Source: Cryomorphaceae bacterium (GTDB lineage Bacteria > Bacteroidota > Bacteroidia > Flavobacteriales_G > Salibacteraceae). Taken from it: a stretch of 10,524 nt of DNA. The notes beneath the pieces are model-generated. The model did not search any database, was not told the origin of the DNA, and saw nothing but the letters and a program-made list of their open reading frames with translations. How positions within the stretch are numbered: the first letter of the stretch is position 1; each line of letters begins with the position of its first letter. Made by a program: the position numbers and the translations under genes. Of this stretch, positions 1 through 6,226 are shown piece by piece. The DNA lies in assembly GCA_003564735.1 (NCBI GenBank), contig PXEK01000016.1, positions 1-10,524 of the forward strand, written 5' to 3'.

Positions 1-573
1 CAATTGATTTACGCCGTCGGCCACCGTTTTAAGAGCATCGATATCAAGGCCTGAATCGGTCTCATCCAAAATGGCAAATTTGGGATCGAGCATAGCCATT
101 TGAAAAATTTCATTTCGCTTTTTTTCACCTCCCGAGAAGCCTTCATTTACGCTTCGGTTGGCTAACTTACCGCTCAAACCAACCAGTTCCTGGTTTTTTT
201 TCACCATTTGTAAAAACTCCTTGGCGGTGTAAGGCTCTTCACCTTTTTGTTCTTTGATACTTTTCAAAGCCGTTTTCAAGAAATTCATGTTACTCACCCC
301 CGGGATTTCCACGGGGTACTGAAAAGCCAAAAACAAACCTGCCGCGGCTCGTTCATTGGGCTCCATTTCAAGTAAGTCCTCGCCGAGAAACTCAACCGAG
401 CCTTCAGTGACCTCATACTCCTCTTTTCCCGCCAATACAGAGGCCAAAGTGGATTTTCCTGAACCGTTGGGGCCCATAATAGCGTGTATTTCTCCGGGGT
501 TAATTTCCAAGTTGAGTCCGTTTAAAATTTTGTTTCCCTCAACTTCTGCGTGTAAATTCTTTATCTTAATCAT
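1..573 (-). CDS. sufC: SufC, Fe-S cluster assembly ATPase (3' end outside window)
   Basis: Seen: an ATG at 573 opens 191 codons that run off the left edge. The protein has Walker A GPNGSGKS (residues 34-41), a Q-loop FQYP (Q85), the ABC signature FSGGEKKRNEI (from residue 146), Walker B FAILDE (166-171) and the D-loop SGLD. The form SVNEGFSGGEKKRNEI is typical of SufC rather than of transporter ATPases. Family knowledge: SufC is the cytoplasmic ABC-type ATPase that binds SufB and SufD and drives conformational change in the SufBCD scaffold during cluster assembly; it is about 250 residues long, so roughly 60 residues, including the H-switch, are missing here. It follows sufB by 24 nt on the same strand and is surely co-transcribed. 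sufD and sufS would be expected beyond the edge, but that is inference. No frameshift or lost catalytic residue is visible. Confidence 0.97.
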   Translation of the reverse strand, partial: MIKIKNLHAEVEGNKILNGLNLEINPGEIHAIMGPNGSGKSTLASVLAGKEEYEVTEGSVEFLGEDLLEMEPNERAAAGLFLAFQYPVEIPGVSNMNFLKTALKSIKEQKGEEPYTAKEFLQMVKKNQELVGLSGKLANRSVNEGFSGGEKKRNEIFQMAMLDPKFAILDETDSGLDIDALKTVADGVNQL

Positions 574-597
574 GACTGTTCTATCTTAATATTATAA

Positions 598-2085
598 TTA
601 TCCTACCGATCCTTCTAATGTAATTTCCAATAATTTTTTCGCTTCTACCGCAAACTCCATGGGTAGCTTATTTAAAACTTCCTTAGCATAACCGTTCACA
701 ATCAAGCTTACGGCAGCTTCTTCATCCATACCGCGTTGTTGGCAGTAGAAAATCTGGTCTTCACCAATTTTTGACGTTGTAGCCTCGTGCTCAACCTTAG
801 AAGTGCTGTTTTTGGTTTCAATATACGGGAAGGTGTGTGCGCCGCAGGTATCACCAATTAATAGCGAGTCACATTGTGAGAAATTTCTGGAATTGCTCGC
901 CGATTTATTGATTTGTACAAGTCCGCGATAACTGTTTTCAGAAACTCCCGCCGAAATACCTTTCGAAATGATTAAGGACTTGGTATTTCTACCTAAATGA
1001 ACCATTTTAGTTCCTGTATCGGCCATTTGATGATTATTGGTAACCGCTACAGAGTAAAACTCTCCTTCAGAGTAATCGCCCTTCAAAACACAAGAAGGAT
1101 ATTTCCAAGTAATCGCAGATCCGGTTTCTACTTGTGTCCATGATATTTTTGAACGCGTACCTTCACATAAACCGCGTTTAGTAACAAAGTTGAAAACACC
1201 ACCTTTTCCATTCTCATCACCCGGGTACCAGTTTTGAACGGTTGAGTATTTCACCTCTGCATCATTCTTTGCGATGATTTCCACCACAGCAGCGTGCAGT
1301 TGATTTTCATCTCGCGTAGGTGCTGTACAACCCTCGAGATAACTCACGTAAGATTCATCTTCAGCAACGATTAGTGTTCGCTCAAACTGTCCCGTTCCCG
1401 CTTCATTAATTCTAAAGTAAGTGCTCAACTCCATGGGGCAACGCACCCCTTTAGGGATGTAGCAGAAACTACCATCGGTAAACACCGCAGAGTTGAGCGC
1501 GGCATAAAAATTATCATTGGGAGGAACCACCTTACCCATATTCTCCCTCACCAACTCGGGGTGGTTCTGAACCGCTTCACTAAAAGAGCAAAAAATGATT
1601 CCCAACTCATTTAACTTTTCCTTAAACGTTGTTTCTACTGAAACAGAGTCCACAACAACGTCCATGGCTACACCCGAGAGCTGCTTCTCCTCTTCATCAT
1701 CAGTTTTCACACCGGCCAATCGTTTTTGCTCGGCGATGGATATCCCCAGTTTATCATACATTTTTCTCAACTCGGGATCAACCTCATCCAAACTGTCCAA
1801 CTGCTTTTTGGGCTGCGGAGCAGCATAGTACGTGATTTCTTGAAAATCGGGTTTTTGGTAATTCACATGGGCCCAATTCGGTTCTTTCATTTTTTTCCAG
1901 TTCCGGTATGAGTTTAATCGGAATTCAAGCATCCACTCGGGCTCATTTTTTTTGGAGGAAATTAACCGAATCACATCCTCATTGAGCCCTTTGGGAACCC
2001 TGTCGGTCTCAAATTTAGAAGTGAAACCGTACTTATATTTTTGGCCTTTCAGCTCCTCAGCCAATTCTGCTTCTGTATATGCCAT
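598..2085 (-). CDS. sufB: SufB, Fe-S cluster assembly scaffold protein
   Basis: Seen: 495 residues, with a C-terminal half in the SufB/SufD beta-helix style and the highly conserved tail containing [20 protein letters not shown] and ending LEGSVG. Residues C405 (SQCDSLLIG), H433 and E434 (VEHEATTS) are present. From memory these match, by position as well as context, residues implicated in sulfur transfer and cluster binding in E. coli SufB, which has the same length. Family knowledge: SufB is the scaffold subunit of SufBC2D, accepts sulfur from the SufS desulfurase system and holds the nascent cluster in the cytoplasm. The ATG at 2085 is preceded only by an A-rich leader (AAAAAGTAAATT) with no clear Shine-Dalgarno, which is common in Bacteroidota. 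It begins 10 nt after the A-type carrier gene stops and is followed by sufC after 24 nt. SufD is excluded by the strong SufB-type C-terminus. Confidence 0.98.
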   Translation of the reverse strand: MAYTEAELAEELKGQKYKYGFTSKFETDRVPKGLNEDVIRLISSKKNEPEWMLEFRLNSYRNWKKMKEPNWAHVNYQKPDFQEITYYAAPQPKKQLDSLDEVDPELRKMYDKLGISIAEQKRLAGVKTDDEEEKQLSGVAMDVVVDSVSVETTFKEKLNELGIIFCSFSEAVQNHPELVRENMGKVVPPNDNFYAALNSAVFTDGSFCYIPKGVRCPMELSTYFRINEAGTGQFERTLIVAEDESYVSYLEGCTAPTRDENQLHAAVVEIIAKNDAEVKYSTVQNWYPGDENGKGGVFNFVTKRGLCEGTRSKISWTQVETGSAITWKYPSCVLKGDYSEGEFYSVAVTNNHQMADTGTKMVHLGRNTKSLIISKGISAGVSENSYRGLVQINKSASNSRNFSQCDSLLIGDTCGAHTFPYIETKNSTSKVEHEATTSKIGEDQIFYCQQRGMDEEAAVSLIVNGYAKEVLNKLPMEFAVEAKKLLEITLEGSVG

Positions 2086-2095
2086 AATTTACTTT

Positions 2096-2422
2096 TTAAA
2101 TTGAAAAACTTTCCCCGCACCCGCAGGTTCGAGATGCGTTGGGGTTTACAAAACTGAAACCTTTACCGTTCAAACCGCCCGAAAATTCGAGGGTTGTACC
2201 TGCCAAATAAAGGTAACTTTTTTTATCAACGGCTATTTTCACACCGTTGTCTTCAAATATTTTATCGTCTTCTTTTTTTTCGCTGTCAAAATCTAAATCA
2301 TAGACCAACCCTGAACAACCACCGCCTTTCACGCCCACGCGAATAAAAGATTCAATGTCTATTCCTGATGATGCCTTTAGCTTTTCTATTTCAGCTTTTG
2401 CTTCGTTTGATACTTTAATCAT
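2096..2422 (-). CDS. HesB/IscA/SufA-family A-type Fe-S carrier
   Basis: Seen: from the ATG at 2422 the product is 108 residues starting MIKVSNEAKAEIEKL, with the three family cysteines C36 (GGGCSGLVYDL), C100 and C102 (SRTCGCGESF). Family knowledge: A-type carriers bind iron or Fe-S clusters through this C-x(n)-C-x-C set and pass clusters to apo-proteins; SufA/IscA/ErpA are about 107-120 residues long. Start choice: the frame is open to an ATG at 2497, but that codon lies inside the -7 promoter box (2495..2502), and the extra 25 residues are basic and unlike the family. The 2422 start has an AGGG element just upstream and gives the canonical N-terminus. It leads the suf operon, 10 nt before sufB, which favours a SufA-like role over ErpA, although motifs alone cannot separate them. 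Confidence 0.95.
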   Translation of the reverse strand: MIKVSNEAKAEIEKLKASSGIDIESFIRVGVKGGGCSGLVYDLDFDSEKKEDDKIFEDNGVKIAVDKKSYLYLAGTTLEFSGGLNGKGFSFVNPNASRTCGCGESFSI

Positions 2423-2455
2423 ATCCCTGTAACGTTTAACCCTGCTTGTTGTTTG

Positions 2456-2480
2456 TTTATTTAGACCAAATCTAAATAAA
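2456..2480. promoter_or_regulatory. Perfect 10-bp inverted repeat in suf leader, candidate operator
   Basis: Seen: the arms TTTATTTAGA and TCTAAATAAA are exact reverse complements separated by 5 nt. With the promoter at 2495..2525 the repeat falls roughly at +8 to +32 of the transcript, a usual place for a repressor roadblock, and about 33 nt before the start codon. The core TTTAGA-N5-TCTAAA has the size and AT-flanked form of a dimeric metalloregulator site; DtxR/MntR-type boxes look somewhat similar. It does not look like the known IscR type 1 site. It could also form an AU-rich hairpin in the mRNA leader. The regulator is inferred, not seen. Confidence 0.55.
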
Positions 2481-2494
2481 TTAATTTGACGCCG

Positions 2495-2525
2495 CAAAAA
2501 TACCTAATAGTTGGTATTGCACAAA
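2495..2525 (-). promoter_or_regulatory. Bacteroidota-type promoter of the suf operon
   Basis: Read on the minus strand: TTTG (2525..2522), a 19-nt spacer, then TATTTTTG (2502..2495). This fits the Bacteroidota primary sigma consensus of a -33 TTTG and a -7 TAnnTTTG separated by 19-21 nt exactly. Transcription would start near 2486-2490, leaving a leader of about 65 nt that holds the inverted repeat at 2456..2480. It rules out the upstream ATG at 2497. Confidence 0.75.
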
Positions 2526-2756
2526 ACATTTTTTCTCATAAAAAGTTTGGGGATTTCAGACTGTTTACACTCTTTCGAGATGCCTGCCAACTTCTACTTT
2601 TCAATACCATGAAAATAATTGGGGAACCCGCCCGAAATTGAGTGATTCCTCAGGTAAAAAAGTGTTCCCGGACGCACGAAAGGTAATGATAGATGAGCTT
2701 TAATGGGTAAGTACAGAGTTAACCGGCCAATATGTAAAACTTTTAGCCGTTTAACC
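2526..2756. other. Intergenic region, no gene seen
   Basis: Together with the suf leader and promoters this makes 347 nt between the divergent starts at 2422 and 2770. I see no coding frame of useful length (the longest obvious ATG frame here is about 10 codons), no tRNA-like or rRNA-like sequence, no convincing terminator hairpin with a T-run and no direct repeats. It may hold further upstream elements for either divergent gene. Confidence 0.6.
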
Positions 2757-2764
2757 TACTTTTG
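2757..2764 (+). promoter_or_regulatory. Candidate -7 box for the deacetylase gene
   Basis: TACTTTTG matches the Bacteroidota -7 consensus TAnnTTTG and is followed 5 nt later by the ATG at 2770. Transcription would then begin at or within a base or two of the start codon, implying a leaderless mRNA. No good TTTG/TTG is seen 19-21 nt upstream, so the -33 half is weak and the call is tentative. Confidence 0.4.
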
Positions 2765-2769
2765 CGCTA

Positions 2770-3411
2770 ATGTATCGCGTCAAAACACCGGCTCTCGTTC
2801 AAAGTTTAAACCAAAAAGTGGTTTGGCGTATCCCCGCGAAAAAGAAGAAAATCTTCCTCACTTTTGATGACGGTCCGCATCCCGAAATTACCCCGCAAGT
2901 TTATCGACTTCTGGAAAAGCACAATGCTAAGGCTACTTTTTTTTGCGTGGGAAATAATGCGCGACAATACCCGGAAATCATAGCAGACGGCGAACTTCAC
3001 GGACACCGATTTGCCAACCACACTTACAAACATGAATCGGGGTTTCAAACCTCGCGATATACCTACTACAAGAGTTTTTTAACGGCCCGGCAGTACGTAG
3101 AATCTACGCTGTTCAGACCTCCTTACGGTCGAATCACGCCCGCTCAAATTAAAAGTATGGCGGCAAAAACCAATATTATCTTGTGGGATGTATTAAGCGG
3201 CGATTTTGATAAAAAACTAGACGCGCAAGCATGTGCAGATAACGTGATTAAAAACGCGGTTCCCGGGTCAATCGTTGTTTTCCACGACAGCATAAAAGCT
3301 GCACCGCGCATGTTGCCGGCTTTAGAAAAGGTGCTTGAACACTTCACCGTTAAGGGCTACCGCTTTGAAGCGATACAGCCGAAAGAACTTAACTCGGATC
3401 AGGGAAAGTGA
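2770..3411 (+). CDS. Polysaccharide deacetylase, NodB-homology (CE4) family
   Basis: Seen: 213 residues carrying all five CE4 motifs in order: TFDDGP (31-36, catalytic base/metal Asp pair D33-D34), HTYKH (H84 and H88, metal ligands), RPPYG (116-120), ILWDVLSGDFD (W139-D140 region) and FHDS (171-174, catalytic His). Family knowledge: these are metal-dependent enzymes that remove N- or O-acetyl groups from peptidoglycan, chitin-like oligomers or other acetylated glycans. The N-terminus (MYRVKTPALVQSL) has no signal peptide or membrane segment, so the protein appears cytoplasmic unless exported by another route; short unanchored forms of this kind are common in Bacteroidota. The substrate cannot be told. 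It is a single plus-strand gene, divergent from suf, and its last 23 nt overlap the 3' end of the convergent heme-lipoprotein gene. There is no other plausible in-frame start before the first motif. Confidence 0.93.
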   Translation: MYRVKTPALVQSLNQKVVWRIPAKKKKIFLTFDDGPHPEITPQVYRLLEKHNAKATFFCVGNNARQYPEIIADGELHGHRFANHTYKHESGFQTSRYTYYKSFLTARQYVESTLFRPPYGRITPAQIKSMAAKTNIILWDVLSGDFDKKLDAQACADNVIKNAVPGSIVVFHDSIKAAPRMLPALEKVLEHFTVKGYRFEAIQPKELNSDQGK

Positions 3412-4009
3412 TTTTCCACATACCTCGTAACTCACCGGGTTTAAAATTCACGGCTTTGTCATAGGGGTAATTCTCTTTAATTAAGGCATAATCATTATCG
3501 GCTATATCCTTGCCCGGTTCACCATGGCAGGACAAACACTGAGGAGCTAAGTCAATTCGCTTATAAAATACCGCATCACCTTCGTGAAGTTTCAACATTT
3601 TTTGTTTACCTGCCTTCATTTGCTCGAATGCCTCAGCATCGAAATTGGTAAGTGCATTGTCCGGATTTCGGTATTTTTCTGCTACACGCATGAGGTTTGC
3701 GGAATACATTTCACCTATGGAATCGGTGAGCGGATATGCGTTCACATTGCAATATGTTACAGCTTCCGCCACACCCCCTCGTTGCATTGCTTGCTTTAGT
3801 TCACCGCTTAGGGTTTGAAACGCAACTTTGGTTATGGAGTCTCCCAATTTAATGTACTTTTCCTCATCTAACTCAGTTCCAACTTGAGAAGGAGCCTCTT
3901 CACTTACCTGTTTTTCCGTTTTCTTATTTTCACTTTCAGAGCCTGCTTCGGCGCAAGCCAAAACTGAAAGGGCAAATAGACTTACAACTGCAAATAATCT
4001 ATAATTCAT
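3389..4009 (-). CDS. Lipoprotein with c-type heme motif, Tll0287-like (DUF3365)
   Basis: Seen: from the ATG at 4009 the product is 206 residues. It begins with a lipoprotein signal (MNYRLFAVVSLFALSVLAC, lipidated Cys19), then has an acidic/polar linker (about 20-50) and a domain with one CxxCH heme c attachment motif, CLSCHG (C158, C161, H162). An upstream AVTYCNVNAYP carries C87. Family knowledge: Tll0287-type proteins covalently bind one heme c, with Cys plus His axial ligands reported for the cyanobacterial example; C87 is the natural candidate here, which is inference. The domain also occurs as a periplasmic sensor input. Start choice: an ATG at 4045 would add 12 charged residues before the signal and overlap the upstream gene, whereas 4009 has a good AAAGGA Shine-Dalgarno. 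It is the last gene of the arsR operon, 10 nt after the small membrane protein. Its stop overlaps the convergent deacetylase. Confidence 0.85.
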   Translation of the reverse strand: MNYRLFAVVSLFALSVLACAEAGSESENKKTEKQVSEEAPSQVGTELDEEKYIKLGDSITKVAFQTLSGELKQAMQRGGVAEAVTYCNVNAYPLTDSIGEMYSANLMRVAEKYRNPDNALTNFDAEAFEQMKAGKQKMLKLHEGDAVFYKRIDLAPQCLSCHGEPGKDIADNDYALIKENYPYDKAVNFKPGELRGMWKITFPDPS

Positions 4010-4019
4010 ATCTTTTCCT

Positions 4020-4223
4020 TTAATCTGTTTTCTTTTGGGGCACAAACCGATCTTTTACCATACCGCCGACTAAGAACCCCATAAATGCTCCATACAAACC
4101 GGCCCTCCACCACACTGAAGTAATCATGCAGCCATTTTCACAACCGTAAAACTCAAAATACAGCAATCCTGAAACAGCTCCGGCTAAGGTGAACATTAAT
4201 TCTATTTTACCGGGCTTACTCAT
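4020..4223 (-). CDS. Small two-helix membrane protein, DUF6132-like, GCxxGC loop
   Basis: Seen: 67 residues with two hydrophobic segments (about 8-25 and 41-56) joined by a short loop holding FYGCENGCMITS (C28 and C32), followed by a Gly-rich second helix (LYGAFMGFLVGG) and a basic tail. The Cys pair, the ITS after it and the LYGAxxG run resemble the DUF6132 family of tiny membrane proteins. That match is from recall and no function is established for the family. The ATG overlaps the stop of the rhodanese gene (ATGA, 4 nt shared), so translation is coupled. The paired cysteines between two membrane helices could carry a thiol/disulfide, a persulfide or a metal; which one is inference from the rhodanese neighbour. 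Confidence 0.75.
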   Translation of the reverse strand: MSKPGKIELMFTLAGAVSGLLYFEFYGCENGCMITSVWWRAGLYGAFMGFLVGGMVKDRFVPQKKTD

Positions 4224-4651
4224 GACTTTTTTATCGGTTTATTCGCTTTTTCCCAACCTTTCATTCCTCCGCGAAGTTCATAAACTTCCTTGTACCCCGC
4301 TTGCTTGAGCATATCCACGCATCCTTGACTCCTTCCGCCAATTCCACAATAAACAAACAAAGGGTCATTTTTGTCAAACTTATTTTCAACAATACTCTTA
4401 AAGTCTCCTCTAAACCAATCTACTTGCTCCATGCCTTCAATATAGCCGTTTTTCACCTCCATATTCGTGCGTATATCTAGTAGTTTAGCCCCTTCTTTTT
4501 CTTTATAAGCTTTTTCAAAATCGTCGGGACTCAGCAAATAACTATCGGCTTCGGTTTGATTTTCACCGGATTGATTTTGGCTCTGACCAATAGATTGATC
4601 ACAACCGACTAATGTAAATACAAGAAAGATGATCAACATAAATTTATTCAT
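4220..4651 (-). CDS. Rhodanese-like domain lipoprotein (sulfurtransferase)
   Basis: Seen: from the ATG at 4651 the product is 143 residues, with the lipoprotein signal MNKFMLIIFLVFTLVGC (Cys17), a Gln/Asn/Ser-rich linker (18-37) and one rhodanese domain. The domain shows LLDIRTNMEVKNGYIEG (CH2A-like) and the active-site loop VYCGIGGRS with catalytic Cys102 and Arg107; a second cysteine, C111, lies 9 residues on. Family knowledge: such domains shuttle sulfane sulfur as a Cys persulfide. Being a lipoprotein, it acts outside the cytoplasm, anchored to a membrane. Start choice: ATGs at 4651 and 4654 are adjacent, and 4651 gives the cleaner signal; a further ATG at 4678 adds nine residues before it. 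The start overlaps the arsR stop (TATGATGAATAA), suggesting translational coupling, and the stop overlaps the next gene by 4 nt. Confidence 0.9.
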   Translation of the reverse strand: MNKFMLIIFLVFTLVGCDQSIGQSQNQSGENQTEADSYLLSPDDFEKAYKEKEGAKLLDIRTNMEVKNGYIEGMEQVDWFRGDFKSIVENKFDKNDPLFVYCGIGGRSQGCVDMLKQAGYKEVYELRGGMKGWEKANKPIKKS

Positions 4652-4952
4652 CATAATATTTAAAATTTTGGACGGCAAACAATAAGTTTTTCACATTACC
4701 ATTTGTGAGTTTGTAGTGGCAGTAGCGACCTTTTCTAGTTGCGGTCACAACGCCTGCCGATTTTAATCTTTTTAGCTGCTGCGAAATTACGGCTTGTTCA
4801 ATTTCCAGTTTGTGCTGTAAGTCACAAACACAAATTGCTTCTTTTTGATTGAGAAGCTTCAAGATAGCGTATCGCACCGGATGTGCGACAGCTTTAAGGA
4901 GGTCAAAAACGGCTTCCTGCTCAGGACTATTTTGCTTTACGGTTATACTCAT
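4644..4952 (-). CDS. ArsR/SmtB-family transcriptional repressor
   Basis: Seen: 102 residues with the winged-helix layout of the family: LLKAVAHPVRYAILKLL (about 18-34), ICVCDLQHKLEIEQAVISQQ (recognition helix region, 40-59), LKRLKSAGVVTATRKGRY (61-77, wing) and a C-terminal helix. Cysteines are C41 and C43 in the CVC element plus C78 in the wing. Family knowledge: ArsR proteins with CVC in the third helix bind As(III), Cd/Pb or similar soft metals, and other ArsR proteins sense persulfides through Cys pairs. The third cysteine of the E. coli ArsR site (CVCDLC) is replaced by Gln here. It leads a four-gene operon and probably represses it through the inverted repeat touching its start codon. 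The pairing with a rhodanese gene recalls E. coli ygaV-ygaP, which favours a reactive-sulfur signal; this is inference. Confidence 0.92.
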   Translation of the reverse strand: MSITVKQNSPEQEAVFDLLKAVAHPVRYAILKLLNQKEAICVCDLQHKLEIEQAVISQQLKRLKSAGVVTATRKGRYCHYKLTNGNVKNLLFAVQNFKYYDE

Positions 4953-4953
4953 T

Positions 4954-4974
4954 AGGTCACTTTATTCATGACCT
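4954..4974. promoter_or_regulatory. Inverted repeat at arsR start, candidate ArsR operator
   Basis: AGGTCA and TGACCT are exact 6-bp inverted arms separated by 9 nt, with the near arm 1 nt from the arsR start codon. Size and place suit autoregulation by an ArsR-family dimer. A second small palindrome (CTTAA-4-TTAAG, 4973..4986) sits directly beside it. I do not see a consensus TAnnTTTG box in the 62-nt gap, so the promoter itself is not placed. Confidence 0.5.
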
Positions 4975-5014
4975 TAATACGTTAAGTAGGGTAAAGGGTT
5001 CGGTTAAAAGGCTA

Positions 5015-5944
5015 TTATTCTTCGTCTTTAATTCTGAAAGAATCAGAAGTGCGCTTTTGAATTTTGAAACCCAACATGATTTCGTGAGAACCCGTTGTGT
5101 GCGGACTCAACTGACCTGTGGGTAAATCAAAAGAATAACCGAATATAAAACTGTCGTTAATTTGCGCACCCAACATCAAAATCACGGCGGCATCTACACG
5201 ATAACCTCCTCCTACCCAAAGCATATCTTTGTATAAGGCTCTCACTACCACATCATATTGAACGGGAAGCGGCTCAATGTATCGAACAAAAACTGAAGGC
5301 TGAACAACAATATCATCCACCACACTAAAGTTATAACCTGCGGTTAAAAAGTAATGCCGTTCCAATCTCGACATGGTTTCAGCGCTATAGTCCGTAAACT
5401 GTAGTTTGTTGCCTATAATTTGAGGGGCGCTAAGTCCCACCCAAAAATCATCATGGTATAAGTGAAATCCCACACCTGCATCAGGTACCCACACGCCTTG
5501 CATGCTATTGGCTAGTGCTAAGTCAGCTTCATTTTGCAGAGTTATGGCTGTACCGTCAATTTGCCAATTGGTAGCACCAAAGTTTAGACCCATTCCCAAT
5601 TTTAGTTCATCGGTTATTCTAAGATGATACGAATAAGAACCGGCAAAGCCGGTACGGCGGGTCGGCCCCACAATATCACTAAAAAGATATCCGCCCACGC
5701 CCATATTGAGCCCTTCTAAAGGCCCGTTGGCATTAAGTATAAAGGTTCTGGGAGCATCACGAATACCGGCCCATTGGTATCGACCGTTGGTTTGTGCAAA
5801 CCAAGAATCCTTTGTACCCGTAACACCAGGGTTTATGGAAAAATCATTCAAAAAATATTGAGTGTATTGCGGGACTTGCTGAGCATGTGAAAGCCCTGCA
5901 AGTGCCACAAATACTATACTGAATAAAAGTGCTTTGTACTTCAT
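5015..5944 (-). CDS. PorP/SprF-family type IX secretion outer-membrane protein
   Basis: Seen: 309 residues with a Sec signal peptide (MKYKALLFSIVFVALAGLSHA, likely cut before QQ at 22), then the family opening QVPQYTQYFLNDFSINPGVTG (about 23-43), including the conserved NDFSINPG-type element, and alternating amphipathic strands to the end (for example VGGYLFSDIVGPTRRTGF, ELKLGMGLNFG, WVGGGYRVDAAVILMLGAQI), as expected of a membrane beta-barrel. The usual family length is about 300-350. Family knowledge: SprF in Flavobacterium johnsoniae is needed to deliver the adhesin SprB, and PorP/SprF genes are typically next to a large cargo with a type B sorting domain. Here the gene begins 12 nt after the SprB-repeat gene, so it is very likely its dedicated partner. 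It is a paralogue-rich family, so the symbol sprF is not assigned. Confidence 0.95.
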   Translation of the reverse strand: MKYKALLFSIVFVALAGLSHAQQVPQYTQYFLNDFSINPGVTGTKDSWFAQTNGRYQWAGIRDAPRTFILNANGPLEGLNMGVGGYLFSDIVGPTRRTGFAGSYSYHLRITDELKLGMGLNFGATNWQIDGTAITLQNEADLALANSMQGVWVPDAGVGFHLYHDDFWVGLSAPQIIGNKLQFTDYSAETMSRLERHYFLTAGYNFSVVDDIVVQPSVFVRYIEPLPVQYDVVVRALYKDMLWVGGGYRVDAAVILMLGAQINDSFIFGYSFDLPTGQLSPHTTGSHEIMLGFKIQKRTSDSFRIKDEE

Positions 5945-5956
5945 GGTTATATCGTT

Positions 5957-6226
5957 TTAGCGTATGATGGTTACCGGACCGGTCAATGGTTTTTTATCAC
6001 CTCCGTCGTTTAAGTCAATCACATAATAATATGTTCCTACGGGAAGGTCACTTCCGTTATACCTTCCGTCAAACGGTTCGGTTACCCCGTCACCTTCATA
6101 TACTTTTTGTCCCCATCGGTTAAACACCTGAACTTTCGCGTTGGGAAACCCGCGTAAAAAGTCCAGTTCCCAATCATCATTGACACCGTCACCGTTTGGC
6201 GAGAGTCCGTCAGGGAAGTCAAAGAA
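5957..6226 (-). other. T9SS type B C-terminal sorting domain
   Basis: The last 90 codons of the giant protein, from FFDFPDGLSPNGDGVNDDW to the end GPVTIIR. The PNGDGVND and FNRWGQKVYE elements and the final beta-hairpin (GTYYYVIDLND) are hallmarks of the gliding-motility-associated C-terminal domain. It directs export through the outer membrane and, from work on SprB, usually depends on a cognate PorP/SprF protein. Confidence 0.93.

Noticed and set aside
1595-1911. Several plus-strand frames of 60-77 codons opposite sufB
   Set aside because: They are shadows of a highly conserved gene, with low-complexity or random-looking products and no start signals.
2526-2756. Possible small RNA or riboswitch in the gap before the deacetylase
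   Set aside because: I found no strong stem, no terminator and no known riboswitch core by eye; the suf leader palindrome lies outside this stretch.
2806-3347. Minus-strand frames of 67-80 codons opposite the deacetylase
   Set aside because: The plus strand carries all five CE4 motifs in order; the opposite frames have no recognisable features.
3403-3417. GGAAA-5-TTTCC hairpin after the deacetylase end as a terminator
   Set aside because: The stem is only 5 bp, AT-rich and without a T-run, and it lies inside the end of the convergent gene.
4952-4969. Five-codon upstream frame (MNKVT) ending in TAATG overlap with arsR
   Set aside because: The overlap is neat, but the sequence is the candidate operator itself. 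There is no ribosome-binding site, and such a short frame is expected by chance.
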